A stretch of 64,000 nucleotides of DNA. It comes from Chamaecyparis obtusa. Lineage: Eukaryota > Streptophyta > Pinopsida > Cupressales > Cupressaceae. Made by a program: the position numbers and the translations under genes. Numbering within the stretch: position 1 is the stretch's first letter; every line of letters starts with the position of its first letter. Below are positions 21,971-33,190 of this stretch, one piece after another. Under the pieces are notes generated by a model. It made no database searches, was not told the origin of the DNA, and was given only the letters and a program-made list of their open reading frames with translations. The stretch spans positions 535,790 to 599,789 of the forward strand of contig BSBK01006752.1 of assembly GCA_027943335.1 (NCBI GenBank), read 5' to 3'.

Positions 21971-23593
21971 TTAATTTTCTTTCCAGATAGATTTGAAGTC
22001 TTTAAACTTACTTAGTACTCCCTCAGATTCTTTGTACTTAAGGAAGTAAATCCAGGTCTTTCGTGAGAAGTCATCAACAAAGATTATATAGTATTTGCAG
22101 CCTCCTATTGAAGAAACAGACATGGGTCCACATAAATCTGAATGTATCAATTCTAAAACCTCATTAGTTCTGCTTACACTAATTTGAAATGTTCCTTTTG
22201 TGTTTTTGCCTAGTGCACACCCTTTACATGCACCAGAATGATATTGTTTGAGTTTTGGTAATCCATTAACCAAATTTTCCATAGAAGATAAAGTTTTATA
22301 ATTTAAATGTCCTAATCTTCTATGCCATACTTCATTTAAATTTGAAATGTCATTTACTAAGACTTGATTTATATCAGTATTTAATTCATATAAGCACCCT
22401 TGTCTTCTTCCTATGGTATTAGCTTGTTTGAAGGTTAAACCTTTAGGCCATGCTTTTACTTTGCCATCCATGAAAGTTACTCTATACCCATTATCTTCAA
22501 GTGCCGATATGGATAAAAGGTTTCTCTTGATTCCTGGGACAAATAGGACTCCTGTGAGTTGAATTGAGATACCGGTCTTTAGTTTGATTGTGCATGTCCC
22601 AATGCCTCTTACTGGATAAGAGGAGTCATCTCCAATGGTTACCTCTTCATCCGATTCTTCTGACATGGTTTCTAGTAGTTCTTTGAACCCTGTAATGTGA
22701 CGTGAGGAACCGCTATCAATAACCCAAATGTTCTTGTTTGGAACTTGATTTGAGAGTGCAGAGTAGAGTACAAATTGCTCCTTCTTGATTTCTTCATTGG
22801 GCTTCTTCTTGGATTTGGTAAAAGAGGCTTGATGATTCTTGTAAGGACAATTTGTTACAACATGTCCGGGTTTGTCACACCTAAAGCATTTAACATGAGA
22901 TAGGTCTCTTTTGGGATACTCCGTATTGAATTTCTTCTTTCTGAAATGTTTGAATTTCTTCTTCTTGTGAGTATTTACATTTAGTGCATGATTTTCTTCA
23001 TCATTGATCTTTTTCTTTAATCCTCTTTTATCTAACCTTGATTCTTCTTGAAGACAATCTGTTCTTAATCGATCAAATTTTGGAAACTTGGATCTAGCAC
23101 TTATACCAGCAACAAAGGTTTCCCAAGATTCAGGTAGTCCATCTAGAGCAATTAAGGCTAGTTCCTTTCCATCAATTTCATGGCCTAGTAGTGAAAGTTG
23201 ATCTCTTAATGCTGATACCCTTAGAAAGTATGCATTTATTTTCTCATTCTTATTCATACTAATCTGGTTCATTTCTCTTTTCAAAGCTAGTTTCTTGCTA
23301 GCATTATTTATTTCATATGTTTTCTCCAATGCCTTGTACATCTCATATGCCTTATCATATTTGGATAGGATTGGTACAATATGATCTTTGACTCCATCAA
23401 TAATTATCTTCATGGCTTTGTCGTTCCCTTCATTCCAATTTGATAGATCGGGTTCCGCTTCTGGCTTAACCTTGTCTGGTTTAATAAAAGTTTCAACTTT
23501 ATTCTCTTTTAGCAGCATTATGATTCTTATCTTCCATGATTGGAAGTTATCAGCCCCTGCAAGTCTGTCCTCAAATCTAATCATGTTTTCCAT
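21971..23593 (-). CDS. Copia gag-protease-integrase, N-terminal part
   Basis: 540 codons from ATG at 23593, the first Met after the PBS. Gag capsid-like region is at residues 1-230, then a CCHC zinc knuckle (C236, C239, H244, C249) that binds the genomic RNA. The aspartic protease active site is VIDSGSS (D293-S294-G295). The GAG pre-integrase HHCC finger uses H424, H429, C456 and C459. The integrase core opens with HSDLCGP (first catalytic Asp, D486). The frame ends at KDFKSIWKEN and a stop; moving one base gives GKKIKILRTDNGKEY and continues into the next part, so this is a single small indel near 21985-21992. Gag, PR and IN would be cut from one polyprotein. Confidence 0.95.
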   Translation of the reverse strand: MENMIRFEDRLAGADNFQSWKIRIIMLLKENKVETFIKPDKVKPEAEPDLSNWNEGNDKAMKIIIDGVKDHIVPILSKYDKAYEMYKALEKTYEINNASKKLALKREMNQISMNKNEKINAYFLRVSALRDQLSLLGHEIDGKELALIALDGLPESWETFVAGISARSKFPKFDRLRTDCLQEESRLDKRGLKKKINDEENHALNVNTHKKKKFKHFRKKKFNTEYPKRDLSHVKCFRCDKPGHVVTNCPYKNHQASFTKSKKKPNEEIKKEQFVLYSALSNQVPNKNIWVIDSGSSRHITGFKELLETMSEESDEEVTIGDDSSYPVRGIGTCTIKLKTGISIQLTGVLFVPGIKRNLLSISALEDNGYRVTFMDGKVKAWPKGLTFKQANTIGRRQGCLYELNTDINQVLVNDISNLNEVWHRRLGHLNYKTLSSMENLVNGLPKLKQYHSGACKGCALGKNTKGTFQISVSRTNEVLELIHSDLCGPMSVSSIGGCKYYIIFVDDFSRKTWIYFLKYKESEGVLSKFKDFKSIWKEN

Positions 23594-23641
23594 TTTATAA
23601 TATCTTAAGTTTATTAAATTTCTTTAAATTTCAGAACCTTA

Positions 23642-23653
23642 GCTCTGATACCA
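23642..23653 (-). other. Primer binding site of element C (initiator tRNA-Met)
   Basis: Minus strand TGGTATCAGAGC directly after the 5' LTR end, complementary to the 3' end of initiator tRNA-Met; the match runs on for a few bases (TAAGG). Confidence 0.95.
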
Positions 23654-24408
23654 TGTGAAATTACAATAAACTTTAGTTTGATATTATTATTTTTCTTGAT
23701 TTTTGTATATGATAATCCTTATTCAGACCTGCTGTATATAATTCATCTCAAATACAAAAATACATATCAATATATATATGTCTTTGCACATAGAAGGAGA
23801 CGTGACTCATAAATGAGTCACGTCCCTTCAATACCGATGCCCTTTCATAACAAATTACCTTTGCCGATAATCGAATATTAAAGACTGCACTTTACATATA
23901 TTGTAACTACGATATATGTAAAGTGCAGTATCGTATGTTTTTGTATTATATAAGCCACGGGTAACATACTGCATGATATACATATTGTAAGATATGTATA
24001 CCGTGCAGTATGTTATATGAATTAACAATCATATAACATATTGCATACGATATCCGATATATATATATATATAACAGTCGGTATGGTGGCCGATATGCAT
24101 AATAGTCAATATGGCATCCGATATATATCATAGTCGGTACTTGGTATAGCAGTCGATATTAATTGGTATGTATTATCGTATCAATAATACATATTAACAA
24201 TATGTATTATTGATATGATAATATCATATCACATCAATAGTGCAGATCGATATATATATATAAGGCTTAGTTATATTATTAAATATATATATATATAAGT
24301 ATATTGATAATATTAGATATACATAAATATGTAATATTATCAAGTATATATATATTAATATAGAATATTAATATAAAATTATCTAATCATAGCTATTCAT
24401 TGTTAACA
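23654..24408 (-). repeat. 5' LTR of copia element C
   Basis: 755 bp, promoter-bearing LTR. Contains the same 26-bp bZIP-type palindrome (23799-23824), several longer imperfect palindromes around CTGCACTTTACATATA and CAATAATACATATT, and TATA-rich sequence. It keeps C or G at five of the seven sites where the LTRs differ. Confidence 0.97.
23799..23824. promoter_or_regulatory. Perfect 12-bp inverted repeat with bZIP-type core (5' LTR)
   Basis: Same GACGTGACTCAT palindrome as in the other LTR, here in the promoter LTR of the element. Confidence 0.5.
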
Positions 24409-24413
24409 ATATT
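24409..24413. repeat. Target site duplication ATATT (right)
   Basis: Identical to 18235-18239. Confidence 0.95.
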
Positions 24414-27048
24414 AAACACTAGTCAAATCAAGAACACAATAAACCAAAAGAACTAAATCTCTGAGGTTTTCATAAAACCCTCCCAAAGAAAACAAACTTC
24501 CCAACTAGATTTTCTAAGAAAACCCACCTAGGATTCCTGCTAGAACCACCAAAGAAAATGACCCAAAAGAAGAGAAAACAAGGGGGGAAATGAAGAAATT
24601 GCATGGTGCAGGAAGAAATTATGTACACGAACTCGAATCATTTCAAAGATAGTTGTAGCATTCAAAAAAATGACACAATAAAATCATCTTATAGATAGAT
24701 GATACTAAAAAAAAATTGGATTTCAATAAGCCTGAAAAATAGGGGGAAAACAAGGTAACTTGCTATTTCTGATTTGAGAATCGTTTGCTAATTTCTGCCA
24801 AAAAATAAGGGGAAAAATATTGAAGTTTTTTTCAGAGCCAAAAAAGAAAAACTATCCGAAAAGAGGATTGACAACTATCTGGGAGGAGAAAGCCATTTTC
24901 GGGAGCAAAACTCCTACACAAAGCCTATTGACATAATTATAATTGAAAATACATATTGACTATACTCCACGCTATACATTATTCTATTCAATGTGTCCCT
25001 TAATTCTCTTTCGCATTTGAAAAGAAATAACAAATCAAATGTATAATAAAAATAGCAGAAATAAAAGGTAATACAATATTAGTTAACTATAAGATATAAA
25101 AAAGGAAATTGATAGTTATGGTATGAGAATGTCTCAATACCAATGCATTATTAGAAATTTCCCTCACCAACTTAAAAAGTTCTATATCATTTGCACTAGG
25201 CTATCTAATTTTTTTTAGAGCTTCCCCCAATGAATTTATTTGCAATTTAAAGATTTCAATCAGAGAGTTAACATTTGGTACAACTCTAGTCAAACTGCTA
25301 TTTCCCTTTATCCCATTGATGTTTTTGCAGCCCTTTCCTTCCCTTAGGAGATCATCACAATTCACATTGATGTTTGTCATGGTATCACCATGCCTTCCAA
25401 TCAATGTCCTTCCCTTCACATCATCAAGACAGAATGCTTCTCATTTTTGCAGCTCTTTCCCACCCACGGAGATGAGTTAACACTAAATATGGAAGTATGC
25501 AGATACATCTTACTTTGAGCGTGACATTAAAAAGTGGGAGATACAGCTTGGGAACTGACAATGAAGTGAATGGCCACTGACAAACTTCTTCCAACAAGCC
25601 ACTTTGGTCTCATGGATAGGCACGTGTCTGTACCCATGCTCCATTTTCAACGAGGTTTCCCTCACAAACCACATCTATTCATTTACTATTCTTCCATGTT
25701 TCTTCGAGGATGTACTATTTTCTTTAATCTTAATTAGCCGATAGGCTTCTCTTATGAGGTTGCTCGCAATCAGAATTTTGTCATGTTGGAATTATCTCAC
25801 GCTCGCGGCGGTCATTTTTTGATAGAAGACAACAAAGTGTCCCACGCTCTCGCACGATGTTGTCGTCGGTAATTTTGAAATTGTCAGAAAAACTTTAGGC
25901 AAGACCTTTTCTATACAGGTCATCCCACCACCATTAGCATGCAACACTTCACCTCTTACTCGTCCTGCAGCCTAGGTTCACCATTACGGTCGTCGCCTCG
26001 TTGAATACCCTTGACATCCCCTGTTATGCGACTCAGATTCCATAAATTTTGCCCCTTAGCATCCACCAAACTATAGTGGAAGGGGTATTTACATCAGAAA
26101 TTGAAGTTGGGAATGTTGTTTATATGCAGAAATGGGCAGGTGGGGTGAGGTTCAAATCATAAAGAGGTTTATGAAAATTATTATAATGTTAAATAATCTC
26201 TAAATATTATTTTGAGAAATTTTTTAAAAATATAATATTCTTCAAACTTAATATATTTAGAAATGATTATACACTAAAAATTCAAATACAATAATCTAGA
26301 TAACATTTCCAAACATGTAAGGTGCATATTCATTTTAAATATTTGAAATAAACATGACCAATTAGAAGAATTTTTATCTAATAAAAAATTTAGATAAATT
26401 GGTTCACTCTTCAAATCTCTAAGATTACATAAAAAAAGGAAAACAAGTCTGGGCTTTGGAGCTTTTTAGTTATTTATACATTGAATTTGATTTTCTTAGA
26501 GTATTTTAAGCTGTATTTGGCTTGAAATTGGTGACTTTTAGGTTGACATAAAATAGATTATAATTTAAAATGATATTCTCAAATTTGAAGTGAACAATAA
26601 TTTTGAGAGTCACCTTTAAAAAAGTATTAATAAATTACTATTATATTTTTCTTTTATAATAAAAGGAATACTATGATTTTGGGTTAAGATTTCAAAGAAA
26701 AAGGAAAATGTCATTTTAATATTTATGATGCTAATCTAAATTACTTTAAAGAGTAGGAAAATTAGATAAAATGAAATTCCTGCTTTCTCATGCTAAATTA
26801 ATATTGAATTTATTTATCAAATAGGCACTTTAGGGACAATGCTAAATTGAACACAATTCAATGTTGACGACACACCAACCCAATAGCAGTAGGTGGAAAA
26901 AGTTAGATATTCAAATAGATACTTCTACAAAGGTGTGCAAGGGTGTTACTAATGTTGTTTTGTGTATTCTCGAAACACCCAAAGTTTTCATTTTTTTTCT
27001 TGAGATTTCTCTTTACATGCAAGGGTTTAGATTTCTTTTTATACTCTC
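24414..27048. other. Unassigned spacer
   Basis: 24.4-25.1 kb is A-rich. 25.5-26.1 kb is less AT-rich and contains CpG (e.g. CACGCTCGCGGCGGTC near 25800), so it may be an old genic piece, but no frame or domain convinces me. The minus frame at 25201-25419 has no family signature. 26.1-27.0 kb is AT-rich without features. Confidence 0.35.
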
Positions 27049-27690
27049 AATGCCCTGATCGACATGGATGCAACATGTGGAAGCATATAGAAGCATGTAA
27101 TACATTTGAGAAGATAACCTAAAGAGATGTAGCTTCGTGAAATTTGATGATTGCAGGATATGCACATAGTGGGTTCTCTAAAAAAGTCTTAAGATTCTTA
27201 AGAAAATACAAATGATAGGTTCAAAGGCAAACTCCATAACTTAAGTCAACATCCTCCTAGCCTATGCCAAAATGATAGCTTTAGAACAGGGTATGGACAC
27301 CCATGGAGGCATAATTGAAAGCAAAATTTTGTCATATGTCGAAGTTGTAAGTGGCCTGGTTGATATGCAATCAAAATGTGGAGGCATACATCAAGCACAT
27401 GAACTATTTGAAACTCATAAGCTAAAGCAATTATATACTTTGCCAAGTTACCAAAATCAAGTCCAAAATCCATGGTGGATGGAAATACTATGTGGGTGTG
27501 ATTTGGATGCTTCGGTACTTTGTGAGTGCAAAGTTTGAATTATGTCATAAATAGCAACTGCCTTATTAGACATTTATCTGAAATGTGGAAGGACAAACAA
27601 GGATAGTGGATTGTTTCTCAAAAATGTCTCAAAGAGCTCTGATTTAAAGGAATGCTATTATTGCAAGAGATTCAAAAAATTGTCTTTCTG
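27049..27690 (+). pseudogene. PPR protein pseudogene (fragment of a PLS-type array)
   Basis: Frameshifted and stop-broken pentatricopeptide repeats, the helical repeats of plant organelle RNA-binding proteins. In order: NALIDM-x-A-T-CGSI (27049-27090); FEKIT-stop-RDVAS-stop-N (about 27107-27146), where the stops stand for Gln and Trp; LMIAGYAHSGFSKKVLRFL (from 27144); ALEQGMDTHGGIIESKIL (about 27277-27330); VVSGLVDMQSKCGGIHQAHELFE (27347-27413); and ALLDIYLKCGRTNKDSGLF (about 27557-27613). Only about three repeat units remain of genes that normally hold ten or more. Its right end is 11 bp from the LTR of element D, so that insertion may have cut it. It cannot make a functional protein. Confidence 0.75.
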
Positions 27691-27701
27691 CAATCGACAT
27701 G

Positions 27702-28244
27702 TGTTAATGTAATGTCCCATGTTAGTTTGTAACCTTAGATCTCTACAGTCTACTTATAATGCTTGTAATTCATATAGATCTATTTAGTATTTCAACTTAA
27801 TTAATCGAAATGATAATTTAAATAGAATTTATATTTCCTTTTATGACTATTTTGATGGTAACATGTCCAACTTATTACCATGTCAAATTGGATAGGAAGA
27901 CTTTAGGATGTTACCCAGGCACTTAGAGACCATTCCCAATAGGCTCACTCAAGGTTTACCGGTCCAAGCCCAAACTATTGGGATGCTGAGCCCCACCCTA
28001 TTTTAGGACAAAAGATATATTGGCAGGATTTACACAAGCTCTCCTTGGTAATATCACAAACTTCCCTTCTAATAATCAAATAGTAATGGGATTGAAATAT
28101 AATTTTTGTAGACAATTATAAATGTTTAATTTATTTATCGTGAAAAGACGAGTTCTTATATATATGAGGATTTGTGATCCTAATAGAATGCATGTATAAT
28201 ATTTTGTAACTCATCATTGATTTACAGATAAATTACAACATTTC
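27702..28244 (-). repeat. 3' LTR of element D
   Basis: About 543 bp, aligned with 29582-30117 over its whole length with scattered substitutions and small indels (e.g. an extra TAATG near the start). Ends at CATTTCA. Confidence 0.8.
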
Positions 28245-28955
28245 ACTATATTGTCATATGAGATTCTTGCCAACCATTAAATATATAGTGAATCCTCTTT
28301 ATTTAGGCACTCTATTCTGAATATCAAATGTAAATGATTATTTCTTTCCTATTTCATTCAATACTTTGAGAATGAAATTGATTTGTATTATATACATGGT
28401 TTGGGTACCCTTTGGTATGGGTTGTGACTCCTCTTAAACAAATTAGATTGTGTATAATCACACCCCTTAGACAATTGTTATTGCTTATATACTTCATGCA
28501 ATTTGTTGTGCATTGTAGAATCATTTATATTATAATTTATTTTATTTATTACTTATCTATTCATACAGTACCATTATTATTTCAATAATATTTTAACAAT
28601 AGATTATCATATTAATATTATTATATTTATAATAATGACATTCTTTGTTTGTCATTTAATCTATAGGTTTATATAATAATATTTTATTCAACTATTATAT
28701 TATGTATTTTATAAAATATTTCTTTTGTGATTTAATTAAATTATTTATTATAAAACTCTAGGATGGGGACATCATAGTCCTAGCCTCCCAAAATTGCTTG
28801 TCCTCAAGCAATGTTAATTTTATACAAGTCTTTCACTCTAATGCTAATCTATGAATTCATATCTTTGAGTCTTACTATTCTAGGCCAATTAAATATAGAA
28901 TCACACCTAAAACATCCATTTGAAAATATAAAATATATGAATATATGAAGACTCA

Positions 28956-29085
28956 AAGCATACATGAAGAATACACTTTAATGCATGAAGACACGAAGAA
29001 TACACTTTAATACATGAAGACATGAAGTATACACGTTAATGCATGAAGACATAGAGAATACACTTTAATGCATGAATACACAAAG
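28956..29085 (-). repeat. 29-bp minisatellite, about 4 degenerate copies
   Basis: Units of the type ATGAAGACACGAAGAATACA inside element D. Confidence 0.75.
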
Positions 29086-29219
29086 CATACACAAAGTATA
29101 CACATTATTAAATTCAATTCTTAAATCCTATATTTCATATTAAGTAATTTAATTTCATAGGCTATTAATATTTCTTGTTGCTAAAATTGATCTGATATCA
29201 CTTGTTCTAAGGAGAGAGG

Positions 29220-29480
29220 AGGTGTAAATACAATCCAAGGTGCTTAGAGACCACTTGATAGATTCTCTTAAAGTTTACATATCCAAGCCCTTAAGCCTTT
29301 CTTGGTACAATGCCCTCAAGGTTCTCAGGGTCTTTGATCCCCACCCTATTTTGGGAACTATCCTTTTGGTATTTGCATTGCCATTCCTTAAATTGCTTCA
29401 TCCTTCCTTCTTAATTTCTTGGGTAATATGAAGATCTTAGCCATGAGATTCGTCACTTATTTAATCATGTTTTCAGGCTT
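29220..29480 (-). repeat. Third LTR-like segment inside element D
   Basis: Shares blocks in order with the LTRs of element D: GTGCTTAGAGACCA, AAGTTTACATATCCAAGCCC and ATCCCCACCCTATTTTGGG. It is much more diverged than the two outer LTRs, so it is either an older LTR fragment or a duplicated internal region. Confidence 0.5.
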
Positions 29481-29569
29481 CAACATTACCTATTCATAAT
29501 GTCTGATCCCTTTTATTGACTAAAATAATTCATTAATTTGTATTTACCATATAGGATGGGAAGATCATA

Positions 29570-29581
29570 GCTTTGATACCA
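29570..29581 (-). other. Primer binding site of element D
   Basis: Minus strand TGGTATCAAAGC next to the right LTR; differs from TGGTATCAGAGC by one G to A change. Confidence 0.7.
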
Positions 29582-30117
29582 TGTTTAATGTCCCCTGCTA
29601 GTTTGTAACCTTAGATCTCTCTGTCTTCTTATCATGCTTGTAATTCATATAGATCTATTTGGTATTTCAACTTAATTAATCAAAATAATAATTTAAATAG
29701 AATTTATATTTCCTTTTATGACTATTTTGATGGTCCCATGTCTAACTTATTACCATGTCAAATTGGATAGGAAGACTTTAGGATGTGACAGAGGCACTTA
29801 GAGACCATTCCCAATGGGATCCCTCAAGGTTTACAGGTCCAAGCCCAAACTATTAGGACACTGAACCCACCCTATTTTGGGACAGAAGCTATTGGTGGGA
29901 TTTACACAAGCTCTCCTTGGTAGTATCACAAACTCCCCTTCTATTAATCAAATAATAATAGGATTTAAATATAATTTTTGTATACAATTATAAATGTTTA
30001 ATTTATTTATCATGAAAAGATATGTTCTTATATATATAAGGATTTGTGATCCTAATAGAATGCAGGTATAATATTCTGCAACTCATCATTGATTTACAGA
30101 TAAATTACAACATTTCA
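29582..30117 (-). repeat. 5' LTR of element D
   Basis: About 536 bp starting TGTTTAATGTCCC (plus strand) beside the PBS and ending CATTTCA. Confidence 0.8.
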
Positions 30118-30121
30118 CTAT

Positions 30122-30608
30122 CACTAGTAAATTTTAGCTTGAATTTCGACAATGATTAGTCAATTTTTTGATGCAAATTGGTCGACCAAATGACCATTAT
30201 TGTTCTCAAACTTTCTGCGTCAATTATTCAACACATTATATGTTTTTTGCATATTTGACCTTTATAGTTGTTGAACTATCAACTGATTCGATGTCAAAAT
30301 CATCACTTCAATTTGGAAGAATGTTTGACATATGTTTCATCTTTTTCGACCAATATTGGTTGCATTTTTGACCACATATGGTCATAAAATCGATCGATGA
30401 AATACGTCAACTGTATAGCATTGTAGTTGAACTTAAGGTAGTGTGGTCGAAACAATTTTTGAATTATTGACGATAGATGGTCAGAGAATTCATCGAGAGT
30501 ATAGCATTCTCGTCAAATGTAGAGTCTTTGTTGGTCAAAAAATCGATAGCAAATTCAGTTTTTTTTAAAAATAAAATATATTATGAAATCTATTAATATA
30601 TTATAGTG
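30122..30608. mobile_element. Possible CACTA-type MITE
   Basis: Begins CACTAGTAAATTTTAGC and ends TATAGTG, consistent with CACTA termini. The interior carries subterminal-style motifs such as GGTCGACCAAATGACC and GACCACATATGGTC in both orientations. Inner terminal repeats match poorly, and flanking 3-bp duplications (TAT and ATT) do not agree, so this is tentative. It starts 4 bp after the LTR of element D. Confidence 0.35.
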
Positions 30609-30706
30609 ATTTAAAGGTGCCATCTATACATGATTTTCCTATTATGGGTACCATCTAATGTTTTCTTCATGGGTGCCATAGTTTGTCATCTTGTTGGTAA
30701 TTTTTT

Positions 30707-30787
30707 ATGTTCCATAATGACGAGGATGTTCCCATGTTCCACAATGACGAGGATGTTCCCATGTTCCACAATGGTGAGGATGTTCCC
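30707..30787 (+). repeat. 27-bp minisatellite, 3 copies
   Basis: Units ATGTTCCACAATGACGAGGA plus TGTTCCC at 30707, 30734 and 30761. The 27-bp period keeps a frame open, but nothing suggests it is translated. Confidence 0.9.
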
Positions 30788-32499
30788 ATGTTGGAAGAAT
30801 TGGGGCATCTCTTCTGAATTGGTCATTGTAGTATGAAAATGTTCATTTTAATTTTTAATTTTTTCCTTTAACAATGTGATTTGTAGATATATATTTGTGT
30901 AATGTTTTTGGGTATTGTCAATATGGACATTTGACCATAGAGTTCACTTAGTATCTACGTTATCCTTTGTTTGTGTGCTATTGTTTATGCCCCTAATAGG
31001 CAAGGTAGTAAGGTGATATTGTGATTTCTAGAGAGTTGTTTTTTCTATAAATTAAAATTTAAAAAATTGTTGGCAAACTATGGCCTGGAAAAGGGCTCAT
31101 GGAATGTGTTATTTAAAAGTTTGTTATATATGGAGACTACTTTAATTTTTTTTTTTGCCAAATATGTTTACTAATACAATTTTTTTTTGAGTTTTCTTAT
31201 GATGGAATTTGGTGATAAACTAACCATAATCCTATTAATGTACTTCTTTCATGTTTGGAGATTGGAATTTGAAATTCAATTGTTGATTTCAGAGTTTCAT
31301 GTCCAGTTTAGCTGTATTGCTGACCTTGTGGCTTGTTCCATTATATTGTGTTAGTTTCTCTATGCACAATAAAATGTTAAATCTTCTTGTAACTGGTTGT
31401 CAAGCAATCATAAATATCATACCCAAGTACAAGATAAAGTAGATATTTATATCTTCTGGTTTCTATGTATCATACTAACTAGTAATTTATATTTGTGAGT
31501 GTTGTGATGATACACAATAATATTTGTATGTGCCTGTAAGGCTCATCTTTTACTATAATGGGATTTACTTTTGTCATCTTATAGTTTCCAAAGAAACTAC
31601 ATTCCATGTTGATGAGTTCTCATCTCTTGTTCCCCTATGCCCACTTTTGTTCCAATGTCATTATCTTGTTCAATTAGCATACACTAAAATTTTAGGGGTA
31701 CCTCGGGTATCTCCTATTTGTGTTCTCCCATTTCACCATACTCCACAAGATGAGATTTAGTGGATCATATAAATATTCTATCATTTTGTATTTTGGATGA
31801 CACGTGAAAGTTCCTTAAAAGGTGATTTTGGCTACTATTGGATTGGGGTATGTTTCCAACTTTGATAATTTTAGCATACAAATGTTGGACTCCTTTTGCA
31901 AAGTATAATATTTAAACCACTGTATTAGTATGAATTGTAGCTTAGATGATGTTATGACTCATATGGATGTATCTTTTGTATGTAATAGGAGGTAGCTAAC
32001 CTATACATGTGACTATTTATTGTATCTAGTATCTTGATTCTCCTTCCTTTGGTTATTATTATTTAGTAAAATACCATGAACTAGAAAATAAACTAAATAC
32101 AAGAATGCAATTAAAGCACTTTACCATTAGAGCTCAAATGTTTGAGATTGGATGATCTAGAAATTTGTTGACCTGCAAAGCATTTAAATAGACACACCAT
32201 CAGTATCTTCTGAAAGGAAACTATTGTTGGCTCTCTTTTATATGAAATTATAATAAGAAAGAATTTTAGGTTGACCAATCTCACCCTAATTTCTACATAT
32301 TAATAAATCACATTCCATGAAAAATGAACACTCTGCAAGAAACCCTATTTGATTTAACCCCAGTAATTTGGAATTGCCTGGTCTGTCAGTGATCCTTATA
32401 GGAGGAATTTAGATGTTGGAATCTATAGTAACAATCAGTGAGTAAAGATTGGGAAGAAATTCAAAGGTGTATATAATATATATTTATCACTTAAAACTA
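30788..32499. other. Unassigned spacer
   Basis: AT-rich; the frame at 31524-31760 shows no domain I recognise. The last 150 bases may belong to the copia remnant that follows. Confidence 0.35.
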
Positions 32500-33190
32500 T
32501 TCATAATGGCGGTCAAGCATTTCTCAACAAATTTTGTAGATTAGAGGGAAAGAAAATAAGGGTCAAGTTTCCAACCAAGGAGTATTCTACTACAAAACCA
32601 TTAAATTTGGTTCATACAAATTTGTGTGGACCTATGAGCATAAAGATTCTATAGGTTGATGGGTATTTTATGATGCTTATTGATTATTTCTCTAGAATTA
32701 CTTAGATTGAATTCAAAATAAAAAAACCAGAAGCTTATGAGATGTTCATATTTTTCAAATCTATGTTAGAAAATCAAATGAGTAGGACTGTCAAATGCTA
32801 TGAGAAGCATGAGATACATAGATGGACTCTACTTTTAGGAATCCTTAACAAAATGGAGTGGTGGAGAGGAAGAATAGAAAAATGCAAGAGTTGGTATAAA
32901 AAATGTTGAATTGGGCTAAGATACCTAACTCATATTGGATAGAAGGATTTCAAAATATGGTTAATAGAGCACAAGTCAAACAAAAAAATACCAATGCTCC
33001 ATATGAATTTTGGGAAGGAATATTAACATTAGTTAGGCAGTTTAGGATATTTTGAATGAGAGGATACATCAAAAGGGCTAAAGAAAACTTGGGTGATTTT
33101 TTCTCAAGATATGATGAAGGTATTGTTACGTACTTTTCATTATCATCTCAATCAAGTAGAGTTGGTTATGTGTTTTCAACTAAAAGATAA
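32500..33190 (+). pseudogene. Ty1/copia integrase pseudogene
   Basis: Decayed frame with stops and shifts. It reads RVKFPTKEYSTTKPLNLVHT then NLCGPMSI, the integrase entry where Asp of the usual T-D-L-C-G-P is now Asn, losing the first catalytic residue. Next come YFMMLIDYFSRIT and YEMFIFFKSMLENQ. The region of the third catalytic residue survives, out of frame, as NPQQNGVVERKNR-like sequence near 32840-32880 (AAATGGAGTGGTGGAGAGGA). The end (32985-33010) matches the conserved Thr-Pro-Tyr-Glu-x-Trp block. Integrase would insert the element DNA; this copy is dead. No LTRs can be assigned to it, and it is far more decayed than element C. Confidence 0.7.

Larger units (their letters stand above)
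18235..24413 (-). mobile_element. Ty1/copia retrotransposon C, nearly intact
   Basis: The element spans 18240-24408 (6,169 bp) and is flanked by a perfect 5-bp target duplication, ATATT (18235-18239 and 24409-24413). On the minus strand the order is: 5' LTR (23654-24408), PBS (23642-23653), gag-PR-IN-RT-RNase H (23593 down to 19682), two minisatellites, PPT (18995-19007), 3' LTR (18240-18994). IN before RT marks it as Ty1/copia. Both LTRs are 755 bp and differ at seven sites plus two 2-bp AT indels (about 99% identity), so insertion is recent. The only lesions I see in the polyprotein are two frameshifts (near 21988 and 20690), and no in-frame stop breaks the rest. Confidence 0.97.
27702..30117 (-). 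mobile_element. Non-coding LTR retrotransposon D
   Basis: Two direct repeats of about 540 bp enclose 1.3 kb without coding capacity. The right copy is followed on the minus strand by TGGTATCAAAGC (29570-29581), a one-base variant of the tRNA-Met primer site, so the element is on the minus strand with its 5' LTR at the right. The internal region holds a 29-bp minisatellite and a third, diverged LTR-like piece. No polypurine tract or target duplication is clear: the flanks are ACATG at the left and CTATC at the right. It would have to be moved by the enzymes of another element. Confidence 0.75.

Noticed and set aside
25500..26100. Possible old gene with CpG-containing sequence
   Set aside because: No frame of useful length and no splice-consistent blocks could be read.
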